A stretch of 64,000 nt of DNA from Mumia sp050632745 (GCF_050632745.1 NZ_JBODSD010000001.1:682001-746000); one strand, 5' to 3'. Shown: positions 1 through 9,097, counted from the stretch's first letter. The notes: a model not told the origin generated them from the letters alone. Translations and numbers: made by a program.

Positions 1-630
1 TCGACGCGGCTGGTCGGGCACAGGATCGTCGACCCCGAGGCGCTCGCGATCGACCGGGACGGGACGCTGTGGGTCGCGGACATCGGTGACAATGACGCCA
101 TCCGGTCGACGGTGTCGCTGTACGCGCTCGACGAGCCGGTGATCGGGGACAAGCAGCTCAAGCCGACGCGCTACCGCGTCCGCTACGCCGACGGCAACAC
201 CGACGCCGAGGCACTGCTCGCCGACCCGACCGGCGACGGGATGTACATCGTCTCCAAGGGCCTGCTCGGCGGACAGCTCTACCGGCTCCCCTCGTCGCTC
301 AGCACCACCGAGGTCAACGAGGCCGAGCCGGTCGCGGAGGCGGAGATCCCGGCGATCGTCACCGACGGCGACTACCTCCCCGACGGGGCCCGCGTCGTGC
401 TGCGGACCTACCTCGGCGTCCACGTCCTCGACGCTCAGACGTGGAAGGAGACGTGGTCGGCCACCATCCCCGAGACCCGTCAGAGCGAGTCGCTCGCGAG
501 CGAGCCCGACGGCACGTCGGTCCTCATCGGTAGCGAGGGCCTCCCGTCGCCGATCGGTCGGCTGACGCTTCCCGAGGACCAGCGCGCCGCGATGCTCGCC
601 CCTGCGAGCGGCGTCATCGACCTCGACTAG
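1..630 (+). CDS. C-terminal part of a beta-propeller-like secreted/periplasmic protein (5' truncated)
   Basis: The reading frame is open from base 1, so the gene starts outside the window. The visible 209 residues include the pattern DPEALAIDRDGTLWVADIGD followed by strand-rich repeats, as in beta-propeller or NHL/strictosidine-synthase-like proteins that read out as 'is it a known datum, what does it say' blades. No catalytic residues can be named. The first internal GTG (112) is inside the conserved stretch and is not a believable start. The stop overlaps the stop of serC on the other strand by 4 bp, so the two genes converge with no terminator space. Function is not known; the fold call is inference from repeat pattern. 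Confidence 0.6.
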   Translation, partial: STRLVGHRIVDPEALAIDRDGTLWVADIGDNDAIRSTVSLYALDEPVIGDKQLKPTRYRVRYADGNTDAEALLADPTGDGMYIVSKGLLGGQLYRLPSSLSTTEVNEAEPVAEAEIPAIVTDGDYLPDGARVVLRTYLGVHVLDAQTWKETWSATIPETRQSESLASEPDGTSVLIGSEGLPSPIGRLTLPEDQRAAMLAPASGVIDLD

Positions 631-1754
631 CGGCCGTCGTCCAACCGCTCGACCACGTAGTCCAGGCACTGCGTCAGGAGCGACACGTCGTCCGGCTCGA
701 TCGCGGGGAACGTCGCGATCCGGAGCTGGTTGCGGCCGAGCCCTCGGTAGCCGTCGACGTCGACGATCCCGTTGTCGCGCAGCTGCGCCGAGACGGCCTT
801 CGCGTCGACGCCCTCCAGGTCGATCGTGACGACGGTCGAGGACTGCTTGCCGGGGTCGGAGACGAACGGCGTCGCGTACGACGACTGCTCCGCCCAGCCG
901 TACAGCCGTGACGACGAGTCCTCGCAGCGCGCGACCGACCAGGCCAGGCCGCCGTTGTCGAGGATCCAGCGCAGCTGGTGGTCGATCCAGAACAGCGACG
1001 CGAGGGGCGGCGTGTTGTAGGTCTGGTCCTTGCGCGAGTTGTCGAGCGCGCTGGACAGGTCGAAGAAGGCCGGGATCCACCGCTCGGACGCCGTGATCTC
1101 CTCGACGCGGGCCAGCGCCGCGGGCGACATGAGGGTGAACCACAGGCCGGCGTCGGACGCGAGCGCCTTCTGCGGCGCGAAGAAGTAGACGTCGCTCTGG
1201 GTGACGTCGAGCGGGAGCGCACCGGCGGCCGAGGTGCCGTCGATGACCATGAGCGCGTCGGCGTCCGCGCCCTCGACGCGGCGGACAGGAGCCATCACGC
1301 CGGTCGACGTCTCGTTGTGCGTCCACGCGTAGACGTCGACGCCTTCCTCGGCGACCGGGTCGGGGTGGGTCCCGGGCTCGCTCGTGATGACGGTCGGGTC
1401 GCCGAGGAACGGGGCGCTTGCCGCGGCCTTGGCGAACTTCGCGCCGAACTCGCCGAACGAGAGGTGCTGGCTGCGGCTGCGGACGAGGCCGAACGTTGCC
1501 GCGTCGAAGAACGCGGTCGAACCTCCGATCCCGAGCACGACCTCGTAGTCGTCGGGGAGCGAGAAGAGGGCGCGCATCTGGGCGCGGACGGACCCGACGA
1601 GCTCGCGGACGGGGGCCTGGCGGTGCGAGGTCCCGAGCACGGAGGAGGCGGCGAGGGCCTGCGCGGCCTCGTGAGGGATCTTGGACGGGCCGGAGCCGAA
1701 CCGGCCGTCGGACGGGAGGAGCTTCTTCGGGATCTGCACGCGCTCATTCTTCAC
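627..1754 (-). CDS. serC: Phosphoserine aminotransferase SerC
   Basis: PLP-dependent class V aminotransferase of serine biosynthesis: 3-phosphohydroxypyruvate + glutamate to O-phosphoserine + 2-oxoglutarate; it can also serve PLP synthesis. The 375-residue protein has the actinobacterial SerC N-terminus (IPKKLLPSDGRFGSGPSKI), the GIGGSTAFFDAA phosphate-binding turn and the Schiff-base lysine in FAPQKALASD. Length matches the mycobacterial-type SerC. The start is GTG at 1754; an ATG a few bases inside is out of frame. It is transcribed away from the ABC exporter at 1835, with an 80-bp gap between them. Cytoplasmic. Confidence 0.93.
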   Translation of the reverse strand: MKNERVQIPKKLLPSDGRFGSGPSKIPHEAAQALAASSVLGTSHRQAPVRELVGSVRAQMRALFSLPDDYEVVLGIGGSTAFFDAATFGLVRSRSQHLSFGEFGAKFAKAAASAPFLGDPTVITSEPGTHPDPVAEEGVDVYAWTHNETSTGVMAPVRRVEGADADALMVIDGTSAAGALPLDVTQSDVYFFAPQKALASDAGLWFTLMSPAALARVEEITASERWIPAFFDLSSALDNSRKDQTYNTPPLASLFWIDHQLRWILDNGGLAWSVARCEDSSSRLYGWAEQSSYATPFVSDPGKQSSTVVTIDLEGVDAKAVSAQLRDNGIVDVDGYRGLGRNQLRIATFPAIEPDDVSLLTQCLDYVVERLDDGR

Positions 1755-1834
1755 GGCGGGCGTGACAGATGTCAGGGCGAGGTCGTGACGATCGGCGCAG
1801 GGCCGCGGAGCCGGCGCGGACGAGGATCGTGGAC

Positions 1835-2779
1835 ATGACGAAGAACCCTGACCCGGCGAGCGCCCCCGCGGTGCTCCTCGACGACGTCGTGAAGACGTTC
1901 GCGTCCGCAGGCGGCGCCGTCACGGCCGTGGACCACCTCTCTCTCACCGTCCGGCCGGGGGAGGTCGTCGCGTTCCTCGGACCCAACGGCGCCGGCAAGA
2001 CGACCACCATCGACATGGTCCTCGGCCTCGCGTCGCCCGACGCAGGATCGGTCCGCGTGTACGGGATGGCGCCGCGGGCGGCGATCGCTCGCGGCGCCGT
2101 GTCGGCGGTGATGCAGACCGGCGGCCTGCTGAAGGACTACACCGTGGGCGAGACGGTCGAGCTCGTCGCGAGCCTGCACCCGTCCTCGCGCCCGGTCGAG
2201 GAGGTCCTCGAACGCGCCGGGATCGCCGACGTCCGCGGCCGGCTGGTCGGGAAGTGCTCCGGTGGCCAGCAGCAGCGGCTCCGCTTCGCGATGGCGCTGC
2301 TGCCCGACCCGGACCTCATGATCCTCGACGAGCCGACGACCGGGATGGACGTGGAGGGCCGCCGGGACTTCTGGGCCGCGATCCGCGCCGACGCCGTGCG
2401 CGGCCGGACCACGCTCTTCGCAACGCACTACCTCGAGGAGGCCGACGCGTACGCCGACCGCATCGTGCTGGTGAGGCACGGCCGGGTCGTCGCGGACGGC
2501 ACTCCTGCCGAGATCAAGGCGCTCGCGTCGGGACGCCTGGTGCGCGCGACCCTCCCGGGGGCGGACAGCACGGCCCTCGCACGGATCCCCGGGGTGGAGT
2601 CGGTCGAGGTCCGCGGTGACGTCGTGTCGGTTCGCGCCCACGACAGCGACGCGGTCGCCCGCTTCCTGCTCACGAGCACGGCCGCCCGGGACGTCGAGAT
2701 CACGTCGCGGAACCTGGAGGATGCTTTCGTCGCTCTCACCACCGACCCCCGCCGTACCACCGAAGGAGCGCTCGCATGA
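1835..2779 (+). CDS. ABC exporter ATP-binding subunit (DrrA-like)
   Basis: 314-residue ATPase of a two-gene drug/lipid-type ABC-2 exporter. It shows Walker A GPNGAGKTT, signature CSGGQQQR, Walker B LMILDEPTTGMD and the H-loop ATHYLEEAD, followed by a C-terminal DrrA-like extension of about 90 residues. The frame stays open upstream to 1769, but the ATG at 1835 has a GAGG Shine-Dalgarno 9 nt ahead and begins the usual N-terminus, so it was chosen. The stop overlaps the start of the permease (ATGA). With the permease, sensor kinase and response regulator it forms a four-gene coupled operon resembling antibiotic-sensing detoxification modules. Substrate unknown. Confidence 0.9.
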   Translation: MTKNPDPASAPAVLLDDVVKTFASAGGAVTAVDHLSLTVRPGEVVAFLGPNGAGKTTTIDMVLGLASPDAGSVRVYGMAPRAAIARGAVSAVMQTGGLLKDYTVGETVELVASLHPSSRPVEEVLERAGIADVRGRLVGKCSGGQQQRLRFAMALLPDPDLMILDEPTTGMDVEGRRDFWAAIRADAVRGRTTLFATHYLEEADAYADRIVLVRHGRVVADGTPAEIKALASGRLVRATLPGADSTALARIPGVESVEVRGDVVSVRAHDSDAVARFLLTSTAARDVEITSRNLEDAFVALTTDPRRTTEGALA

Positions 2780-3555
2780 GCACCACCGCCCTCGATCGCC
2801 GCGTCCCGCGGCTGGGCGGCTTCTCGCCCACCTTCCTGCGGCTGGAGCTGCGGCGGATGCTGCGCAACCGGCGCACCGTGATCTTCACGCTCGTGATGCC
2901 GGCGGCCTTCTTCCTCCTCTTCGGCACCAGCAGCAGCTACCGGGACGAGTCGGCCGGAGCCGGCAACGTGACGGCGTACGTGATGGTGAGCCTCGCGCTG
3001 TACGGCGCGATGGTGGCGGCGACCAGCGGAGGCGCGATGGTGGCGACCGAGCGTGCGCTGGGGTGGAGCCGGCAGCTGCGGCTCTCGCCGCTCGACCCCG
3101 TTGCGTACGTCGCGGTCAAGGTCTGCGTCGCGATGGTGCTCGGCGGGGCGTCGGTGGTCGTGGTCAACGTCGTCGGACGGCTGTCCGGGGCGAGCCTGCC
3201 GTGGGACCGGACGCTCGCCTGCGCGCTGCTCGCGTGGGTCTGCTCGCTGGTCTTCGCCGCCTTCGGGCTGTTCATGGGCTACCTGCTGCCGAGCGAGAAC
3301 GTCATGCAGGTGCTCGGTCCGGTGCTGGCGGTGCTGTCGTTCGCCGGCGGCCTCTTCGTGCCGGTCGACCAGCTCGGGGACGTCTTCTCGACGATCGCGA
3401 CGTTCACCCCGGTGTACGGCGCGGCGGAGATCGTCCGCGCGCCGCTCGGCGACCACGGCAACCTGTGGGTCGCGGCGCTGAACGTGCTCGTGTGGGTCGT
3501 CGTGTTCGCCGCCGGCGCGGTGTGGCGGTTCCGGCGGGACACGGCCCGGGTGTGA
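2776..3555 (+). CDS. ABC-2 type exporter permease
   Basis: 259-residue membrane protein of the ABC-2 (DrrB) family with about six hydrophobic segments, starting near residue 33 (TVIFTLVMPAAFFLLFG). It contains the family pattern around SFAGGLFVPVDQL ahead of the last two membrane segments. The ATG overlaps the stop of the ATPase gene, and the gene ends in a GTGA overlap with the histidine kinase, so four genes appear translationally coupled. It is the membrane partner of the ATPase just upstream. Substrate cannot be told from sequence. Confidence 0.88.
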   Translation: MSTTALDRRVPRLGGFSPTFLRLELRRMLRNRRTVIFTLVMPAAFFLLFGTSSSYRDESAGAGNVTAYVMVSLALYGAMVAATSGGAMVATERALGWSRQLRLSPLDPVAYVAVKVCVAMVLGGASVVVVNVVGRLSGASLPWDRTLACALLAWVCSLVFAAFGLFMGYLLPSENVMQVLGPVLAVLSFAGGLFVPVDQLGDVFSTIATFTPVYGAAEIVRAPLGDHGNLWVAALNVLVWVVVFAAGAVWRFRRDTARV

Positions 3556-4709
3556 ATACGCTGAGCGGTGTGACGCCACCGCAGGCCCCCCACGGCGGCC
3601 CCGCTCCGGGGCCGCCGTGGTGGCGGTTCGTCGCCGCCGGGGTCTGGCTCGTCTACCTGTGGTCGCCGGTCGTCGCGATCACCGGGTCGGAGGGGTGGCA
3701 GCGGGTCCTGGGGCTGCTGGCGGTCGCTGTCTTCGTCACGACGTACCTGATGCTCATCGGGCGCAACCGCCGCTTCGTGGACCTCGACGCGCGCGGGCCC
3801 CGCTGGGAGACGTGGCCGTGGCTGCTGACGCTGCTGGCGTGCACGGTCGCGATGATCCCGGGCGCGGGCGACAAGGCGCTGACCTCGCTCGTCTTCGTCG
3901 CCGCGGCGGCGATGAGCACGCTGCCACCGCGGTGGGCGTGGGGCTGGGTCGCGGTCCTGCTGGTCGTCGTCGAGGTCTCCACCCGCGTGGTGCCGGGGTG
4001 GTCCGACGACGGCAACGGCTTCGCCCTGATCCTCGCCGCGATGGCGGTCTTCTTCCTCCGCGCGGCGATCACCCGGCAGCGCGCGCTCGTGGCGGCGGAG
4101 CGCGAGCTCGGGGACGCGCGGCTCGAGGAGGAGCGCGCCCGGATCGCGCGCGACCTGCACGACATCCTCGGCCACTCGCTGACCGTGATCTCGGTGAAGG
4201 CCGAGCTCGCCGAGCGGATGCTCGACGTCGATCCCGAACGCACGCGTGCCGAGCTCGCCGACGTGCGCAGCCTGACGCGCGACGCCCTGAGGGACGTCCG
4301 CGCGACCGTCCGCGACGTGCGGGGCGTGTCGCTGCCCGGGGAGATCGCCGCCGCGCGGTCGGCGCTGCGGTCCGCGGGAATCGACGCCGATCTCCCGACC
4401 GTGGCCGACGAGGTCCCGACGCGGTGGCGCGAGCTGTTCGCGTGGACCGTCCGTGAGGGCGTCACGAACGTCATCCGCCACAGCGGCGCGTCGCGGTGCG
4501 TCGTCAGCCTCGGCGCCGACGGCGTCTCCGTGGCCGACGACGGGCGCGGCATCGTGTCCGACCTCACCGGGGGAAGTGGCATGGTCGGCCTCCGCCAGCG
4601 TGCCGCCGCGGCCGGCGCCACCCTCGTGGTCGGTCCCGGGCTCGGTGGGGAGGGTACGGCGGTGGCGGTCGTGGTGCCGTCCGGGCGGACGGAAGAGGAG
4701 GTCTCGTGA
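3552..4709 (+). CDS. Sensor histidine kinase, HisKA_3 (NarL/DesK-like) type
   Basis: About 385 residues: four to five predicted membrane helices in the first 160 residues, then a dimerisation/phosphoacceptor segment RIARDLHDILGHSLTVIS (His phosphoacceptor) and a HATPase domain with VREGVTNVIRHS and the DDGRGI box. GTG at 3552 was chosen because it overlaps the permease stop as GTGA; GTG at 3570 is an alternative. The frame is open far upstream but that part runs antiparallel to better genes. It pairs with the response regulator directly downstream and probably controls the coupled exporter. Confidence 0.9.
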   Translation: MNTLSGVTPPQAPHGGPAPGPPWWRFVAAGVWLVYLWSPVVAITGSEGWQRVLGLLAVAVFVTTYLMLIGRNRRFVDLDARGPRWETWPWLLTLLACTVAMIPGAGDKALTSLVFVAAAAMSTLPPRWAWGWVAVLLVVVEVSTRVVPGWSDDGNGFALILAAMAVFFLRAAITRQRALVAAERELGDARLEEERARIARDLHDILGHSLTVISVKAELAERMLDVDPERTRAELADVRSLTRDALRDVRATVRDVRGVSLPGEIAAARSALRSAGIDADLPTVADEVPTRWRELFAWTVREGVTNVIRHSGASRCVVSLGADGVSVADDGRGIVSDLTGGSGMVGLRQRAAAAGATLVVGPGLGGEGTAVAVVVPSGRTEEEVS

Positions 4710-5332
4710 CCGAGCCGATCAAGATCCTGCTCGCGGACGACCAGGCGCTGGTCCGCGGAGCGCTCGCCGCCCTCCTGGACCTGGAGCCGGACCTCCAGGT
4801 CGTGGCCGAGGTGGGGGACGGGACCGAGGTGGTGACCGCGGCGACCCGGCACGACGCGGACGTCGCCCTGCTGGACGTGGAGATGCCCGGCATGGACGGC
4901 GTCGCCGCGGCTGCCGCGCTCCGCGAGGCCCTCCCCGCCTGCCGCGTCCTCATGGTGACGACGTTCGGGCGCCCGGGCTACCTCCGGCGCGCGCTGGCGG
5001 CTGGAGCGTCCGGCTTCGTCGTCAAGGACACGCCGGCACGCCAGCTCGCCGACGCCGTGCGCCGGGTGCACGCGGGACTGCGGGTCGTCGACCCGGCGCT
5101 CGCCGCCGACTCCCTGGCGTACGGGGACTCGCCCCTGACCGAGCGCGAGACCGACGTCCTGCGTGCCGCCCGAGACGGCGGGACGGTCGCCGACATCGCC
5201 AAGGCGCTCTCCCTCTCCGAGGGCACCGTGCGCAACCACCTGTCGAGCGCGATCGGCAAGACGGCGGCGCGTACCCGCGCGGAGGCCGTCCGCGTCGCGG
5301 TGGAGAACGGCTGGCTGCTGGGAGACGAGTGA
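4706..5332 (+). CDS. LuxR/NarL-family response regulator
   Basis: 208 residues: receiver domain (LLADDQALVRG at the start, phosphoacceptor Asp in ALLDVEMPGMDG, switch Lys in FVVKDTPARQL) and C-terminal LuxR helix-turn-helix (LTERETDVLRAARDG ... LSEGTVRNHLSSAIGKT). The GTG start at 4706 overlaps the kinase stop as GTGA and has a GAGGAG Shine-Dalgarno 5 nt upstream. Partner of the kinase before it; likely target is the upstream exporter operon itself. Confidence 0.92.
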   Translation: MTEPIKILLADDQALVRGALAALLDLEPDLQVVAEVGDGTEVVTAATRHDADVALLDVEMPGMDGVAAAAALREALPACRVLMVTTFGRPGYLRRALAAGASGFVVKDTPARQLADAVRRVHAGLRVVDPALAADSLAYGDSPLTERETDVLRAARDGGTVADIAKALSLSEGTVRNHLSSAIGKTAARTRAEAVRVAVENGWLLGDE

Positions 5333-5405
5333 CCTGCAGGCACAGCGATGAGTTCCGCGGACCGGCCCGGTCGGAGGGGTGAGGAACCACCGACGAGGAG
5401 ACGCC

Positions 5406-6290
5406 ATGACGCAGCCCGAGACGACACAGCCCGAGACCCACCGCCTCGCCGTGCCCGGCGCCGAGCTGGCGTACGACGTGCGTCCGTCGGCCGGCGCCAC
5501 GGCTCCGCCGCTGCTCCTGTTCGGCTCGCCGATGGCCGCCTCGGGGTTCGGCACGCTGGCCCGTCACTTCCCCGACCGCACGGTGGTGACGTACGACCCG
5601 CGCGGCGCCGAGCGCAGCACGAAGGGCGACCCCGCGACGGAGTCGACGCCCGAGGAGCACGCTGACGACCTCCACCGGATCATCGCGGAGATCGGCGGGC
5701 CCGTCGACGCGTTCGCGACCAGCGGCGGCGCGATCAACGCGCTGGCACTCGTCGCGCAGCACCCGGGGGACGTCCGCACCCTGGTCGCGCACGAGCCGCC
5801 GCTCGCCCCGCTGGTCGCGGACCGCGAGCAGGCGCTCGCCGCCACCGAGGGCATCCACCGCCTCTACCTCGCCGAGGGCACCGGACCGGCGATGGTGAAG
5901 TTCATCCTCCTCGTCTCCCACGAGGGCCCCGTCCCGGAGGACTTCGTCGCAGCCCCGGCGCCGAGCCCGGAGCAGTTCGGGCTGCCGACCGAGGACGACG
6001 GCTCGCGGGACGACGTGCTGCTGGGGCAGAACCTGCTCTCCTGCACCCACTACGAGCAGGACACCGACGCGATCCGCTCGGCGCCCACGCGCGTGGTCCT
6101 CGCCGTCGGCGCGGGGTCCGAGGGCCAGCTCGCCTCGCGGGCGACGTACGCCCTGGGCGAGGTGCTCGGCACACCCCCGACCGTGTTCCCCGGGGACCAC
6201 GGGGGCTTCATGGGAGGCGAGTACGGGCAGACCGGCGAGCCCGAGGCGTTCGCCAAGACGCTGCGCGAGGTGCTCGACGGTCAGTCCTGA
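5406..6290 (+). CDS. Alpha/beta hydrolase
   Basis: 294-residue alpha/beta-hydrolase fold protein. The oxyanion region LLLFGSPMAASGFGTLARHF, the block TYDPRGAERS, a nucleophile elbow FATSGGAINAL (Ser as nucleophile; Ala-x-Ser-x-Gly rather than Gly-x-Ser-x-Gly) and a late His in FPGDHGGFMG are visible. ATG 5406 was chosen for its GAGGAG ribosome binding site; an in-frame ATG at 5379 lacks one. Substrate unknown. It converges on the TetR gene with a 10-bp overlap of their 3' ends. Confidence 0.85.
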   Translation: MTQPETTQPETHRLAVPGAELAYDVRPSAGATAPPLLLFGSPMAASGFGTLARHFPDRTVVTYDPRGAERSTKGDPATESTPEEHADDLHRIIAEIGGPVDAFATSGGAINALALVAQHPGDVRTLVAHEPPLAPLVADREQALAATEGIHRLYLAEGTGPAMVKFILLVSHEGPVPEDFVAAPAPSPEQFGLPTEDDGSRDDVLLGQNLLSCTHYEQDTDAIRSAPTRVVLAVGAGSEGQLASRATYALGEVLGTPPTVFPGDHGGFMGGEYGQTGEPEAFAKTLREVLDGQS

Positions 6291-7132
6291 GGCGGGTGCA
6301 GCTCCTCCGCGACCCGCTCGTCGTACCCGGCCATGCACTCCTCGTACGACGGGATGTGCGCCGGCCCCTCGGCCTGCGCGCGGTCGATCAGGAGCGCGAG
6401 CGTGTCGAGGAGGCCGGAGATGTGCAGGTCGAAGGGCATCGACGAGCTGTCGAAGGCGCCGACGCTCCACAACCGGGTCATCGACGGGTAGCGGTCGGGG
6501 TCGAAGAGGTGCTCCCAGAAGTCGGCCGACGCCTCCCAGTAGCTCGCGTAGTCGGTGCCGTGCGCCTGCGCGTCGGCGTCCTCCGCCGCGGCCGCGCGCG
6601 CGAACCCGGCGACCGTGCTGTTGACGATCCGGACGGTCTCGACGACGCGGGTGCCGGACAGGCCGGTGTCGAGCAGGATGCGGTACGCGGCCTCCTCGGC
6701 GTCGAAGACGTGCGGGGCCAGGGGCAGGCGCCACGTGTTGAGGTCGAGCAGCCACGGGTGGGCGCGCAGCAGCGTCCAGTAGCCGCGGGCGTACTGCTCG
6801 AGCGCGGGACGCCACGGGAGGTCGTGGTCGGGGAGCGCGAGGTCGGCGTACGCCCGGTCGACCATGGCGTCGACGAGCTCGTCGCGGCCGGGGACGTGGG
6901 AGTAGAGCGTCATGGCCCCGACGTCGAGCGACCGGGCGACCGTCCTCATCGAGACGGCGTCGAGCCCGTCGCTGTCGGCGATCGCGACGGCGGCGTCGAC
7001 GACCTGGTCACGGCTGACCCGGGGCGGGCGACCGCGCCGCGAGACCGCCGGCGGCTCCCACAGGGGAGCGAACCGGTCACGCGACGGTGGTCGGGCCGCT
7101 GCTGCCTCGACGGGTGCATCCGCGTCGTCCAT
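6281..7132 (-). CDS. TetR-family repressor with tetracycline-repressor-like C-terminal domain
   Basis: 283 residues, longer than average because of a 40-residue disordered N-terminus. The HTH lies near residues 38-85 (VVDAAVAIADSDGLDAVSMR ... MTLYSHVPGRDELVD). The C-terminal half resembles the TetR_C_1 ligand-binding type. AGGAGG sits 4 nt before the ATG. It is divergent from the ABC exporter at 7189, whose promoter carries two GTAC-N3-GTAC boxes, so local repression of that exporter is the natural inference. Confidence 0.88.
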   Translation of the reverse strand: MDDADAPVEAAAARPPSRDRFAPLWEPPAVSRRGRPPRVSRDQVVDAAVAIADSDGLDAVSMRTVARSLDVGAMTLYSHVPGRDELVDAMVDRAYADLALPDHDLPWRPALEQYARGYWTLLRAHPWLLDLNTWRLPLAPHVFDAEEAAYRILLDTGLSGTRVVETVRIVNSTVAGFARAAAAEDADAQAHGTDYASYWEASADFWEHLFDPDRYPSMTRLWSVGAFDSSSMPFDLHISGLLDTLALLIDRAQAEGPAHIPSYEECMAGYDERVAEELHPPQD

Positions 7133-7152
7133 CCGTCCTCCTCGAAAGGGAC

Positions 7153-7211
7153 TTGCCTCTTTTTATCGTACAGCGTACCGTTGTGCTCATGACAGATTCA
7201 GTACGCCGTAC
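7153..7211 (+). promoter_or_regulatory. Promoter and paired operator boxes of the TetR-controlled ABC exporter
   Basis: A TTGCCT -35 (7153-7158), 17-bp spacer and TACCGT -10 (7176-7181) place the transcription start at or next to the ATG at 7189, so the mRNA would be leaderless. Two copies of GTAC-N3-GTAC are seen at 7168-7178 (over the -10) and 7201-7211 (inside the first codons), with starts 33 bp apart, about three helical turns. These are the likely binding sites of the divergent TetR protein. Seen in sequence; binding is inference. Confidence 0.55.
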
Positions 7212-8199
7212 GACAAGTATGGTCGCCGCGCGAGGTCTCACGAAGACGTTCACGCGGAAGAAGGAGGTCGTCGAGGCCGTCAAGGCGGTCGACCTCGACG
7301 TCGCCGACGGGGAGCTGGTCGCGTTCCTCGGCCCCAACGGTGCGGGCAAGTCCACCACCCTCCGGATGCTCACCTCCCTCCTCAAGCCGACGGCCGGCAC
7401 CGCGACCGTCGCCGGGTACGACGTGGTCCGCGACCCGGCCGAGGTGCGCGCCCGGATCGGCTACATCGGGCAGGGCAACGCCGGTGGCTACTCCTACCGG
7501 GTCGGCGACGAGCTGCAGAACCAGGGCCGCTTCTACTCGGTGCCCGCCGACGTGGCCAAGCAGCGGGCGGGCGACCTGCTCGTGGCGCTCGAGCTCTCCG
7601 GCATGGAGAAGCGCACCGTCCTCTCGCTCTCCGGCGGCCAGCGACGCAGGCTCGACGTCGCCATGGGACTGATGAACCACCCGACGCTGCTGTTCCTCGA
7701 CGAGCCCACCACCGGCCTCGACCCGCACGCGCGGGCCAACCTGTGGGAACACATCATGCGGCTGCGGGTCGAGAACAACATGACCATGCTGCTCACCACG
7801 CACTACCTGGACGAGGCCGACTCGATGGCTGAGCGCATCGTCCTCATCGACCACGGCACGGTCATCGCCGACGCGACGCCGACCGCGCTCAAGCGGGACT
7901 TCGCCGACGACGTCGTGACGCTCGGGCTCGACCTCGGCGACGACACCGCCGCCGTCGTCGTGGAGAAGGCCCGCTCGGTGCTCCCCGACGACGTCAGCCG
8001 CGTCGAGGACCACGTCGACCCGGACGGGTCGGTGCGGCTGGTCCTCGCGACGAACCACGGCCCGGACCTCGTCCCCGGCGTCCTGCGCTCGCTCGACGCG
8101 GTCGGCGTGACCGTGGGCTCGGCGGACGTCAAGCAGGCGTCCCTGGACGACGTCTTCCTGAACCTGACCGGCCGGAGCCTGCGCGAGGAGGCAGCATGA
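7189..8199 (+). CDS. ABC exporter ATP-binding subunit (daunorubicin-resistance type)
   Basis: 336 residues with Walker A GPNGAGKSTT, signature LSLSGGQRRR, Walker B LLFLDEPTTGLD and H-loop TTHYLDEADSM, plus a C-terminal regulatory extension of about 100 residues as in DrrA proteins. ATG 7189 is placed 7 nt after the TACCGT hexamer, giving a leaderless mRNA; ATG 7219 is the next candidate. It overlaps the permease start (ATGA). Likely repressed by the divergent TetR protein. Confidence 0.9.
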   Translation: MTDSVRRTTSMVAARGLTKTFTRKKEVVEAVKAVDLDVADGELVAFLGPNGAGKSTTLRMLTSLLKPTAGTATVAGYDVVRDPAEVRARIGYIGQGNAGGYSYRVGDELQNQGRFYSVPADVAKQRAGDLLVALELSGMEKRTVLSLSGGQRRRLDVAMGLMNHPTLLFLDEPTTGLDPHARANLWEHIMRLRVENNMTMLLTTHYLDEADSMAERIVLIDHGTVIADATPTALKRDFADDVVTLGLDLGDDTAAVVVEKARSVLPDDVSRVEDHVDPDGSVRLVLATNHGPDLVPGVLRSLDAVGVTVGSADVKQASLDDVFLNLTGRSLREEAA

Positions 8200-9020
8200 C
8201 CACCACCGCCGAGACCCTGACGCCCGTCGCGAGCCCGCTCCCGCAGCGCAGCCGCGTCGCCAAGTGGGTCCACGACACCTCGGCCGTCTTCGTGCGCGAG
8301 ATCCTCGTGGTGCTGCGGGACCCGTTCACGCTGATCTTCTCCCTGCTGCAGCCGCTGGTCTTCCTGGGCCTGTTCGGACCGCTGCTCGACGGAATGCTGG
8401 GGGAGGGGTCCATCGACGGCGAGTCCGCCCTCCAGTGGTTCCTTCCCGGCGTGCTCGTGATGATCGCGATCTTCGGGACCGGCATGGTCGGCGGCAACCT
8501 GCTGTACGAGCTGATGACCGGCGCGTACGAGCGGATCCTCGCCACCCCGCTGGACCGCTCGTCGATCCTGGTCGGCCGCGCTCTGAAGGAGTTCGCGCCG
8601 CTGGTGGTGCAGGCGCTGCTGATCACGGTCGTCGCGATCCCGTTCGGGCTCGCGTTCTACCCGGCGCACGTGCTCCTCGGGCTGCTCATCCTCGGCATCT
8701 TCGGCATCGGGCTCGGCTCCCTGTCGTACGCGCTGGGCCTGGCGTCGAAGAACCGCGAGTGGGTGTTCTGGGGGGTCCAGCAGTCGCTGATCTTCCCGCT
8801 CCTGCTCCTCGCGGGCATGATGCTGCCGCTCGAGGCGGGGCCGGAGTGGATGCAGGCGGTGTCGAAGTTCAACCCGCTGACCTACATCGTCGACGCCGAG
8901 CGGACGCTGTTCGCCGGGACGATGTGGGACTCCACCGTCGCCTGGGGCCTGCTCGCCGCGCTCGCGACCTGCGCCGTCGGCCTGTGGGTCGGGATCTGGA
9001 AGGTCAAGCGCACGATCTGA
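8196..9020 (+). CDS. ABC-2 type exporter permease
   Basis: 274-residue ABC-2 membrane protein with six hydrophobic segments. The pattern PFTLIFSLLQPLVFLGLFGP marks the first and LIFPLLLLAGMMLPLEAGP the LAGM-type turn before the last helix. GAGGAGG lies just before the ATG, which overlaps the ATPase stop (ATGA). Forms the pore of the exporter encoded with the preceding ATPase; the drug or lipid it moves is unknown. Confidence 0.9.
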   Translation: MTTTAETLTPVASPLPQRSRVAKWVHDTSAVFVREILVVLRDPFTLIFSLLQPLVFLGLFGPLLDGMLGEGSIDGESALQWFLPGVLVMIAIFGTGMVGGNLLYELMTGAYERILATPLDRSSILVGRALKEFAPLVVQALLITVVAIPFGLAFYPAHVLLGLLILGIFGIGLGSLSYALGLASKNREWVFWGVQQSLIFPLLLLAGMMLPLEAGPEWMQAVSKFNPLTYIVDAERTLFAGTMWDSTVAWGLLAALATCAVGLWVGIWKVKRTI

Positions 9021-9091
9021 CCCGTCCGCCCGCGGGGGTGCGGTACGTCACACCGCGCCCCGGCGGGTGGCTGTAACACGAGCGTCATCCG

Positions 9092-9097
9092 TACGAT
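9092..9097 (+). promoter_or_regulatory. -10 element of a leaderless mutA promoter
   Basis: TACGAT followed by exactly 7 nt and the ATG at 9105. No recognisable -35 and no Shine-Dalgarno are present. The same arrangement recurs before many genes in this window, which is why the second ATG (9105) rather than 9096 is taken as the mutA start. Confidence 0.5.

Noticed and set aside
9021..9091. Hairpin after the second ABC permease as terminator
   Set aside because: Only a 5-7 bp imperfect stem (GCGGT/ACCGC) and no U-tract; too weak to call.
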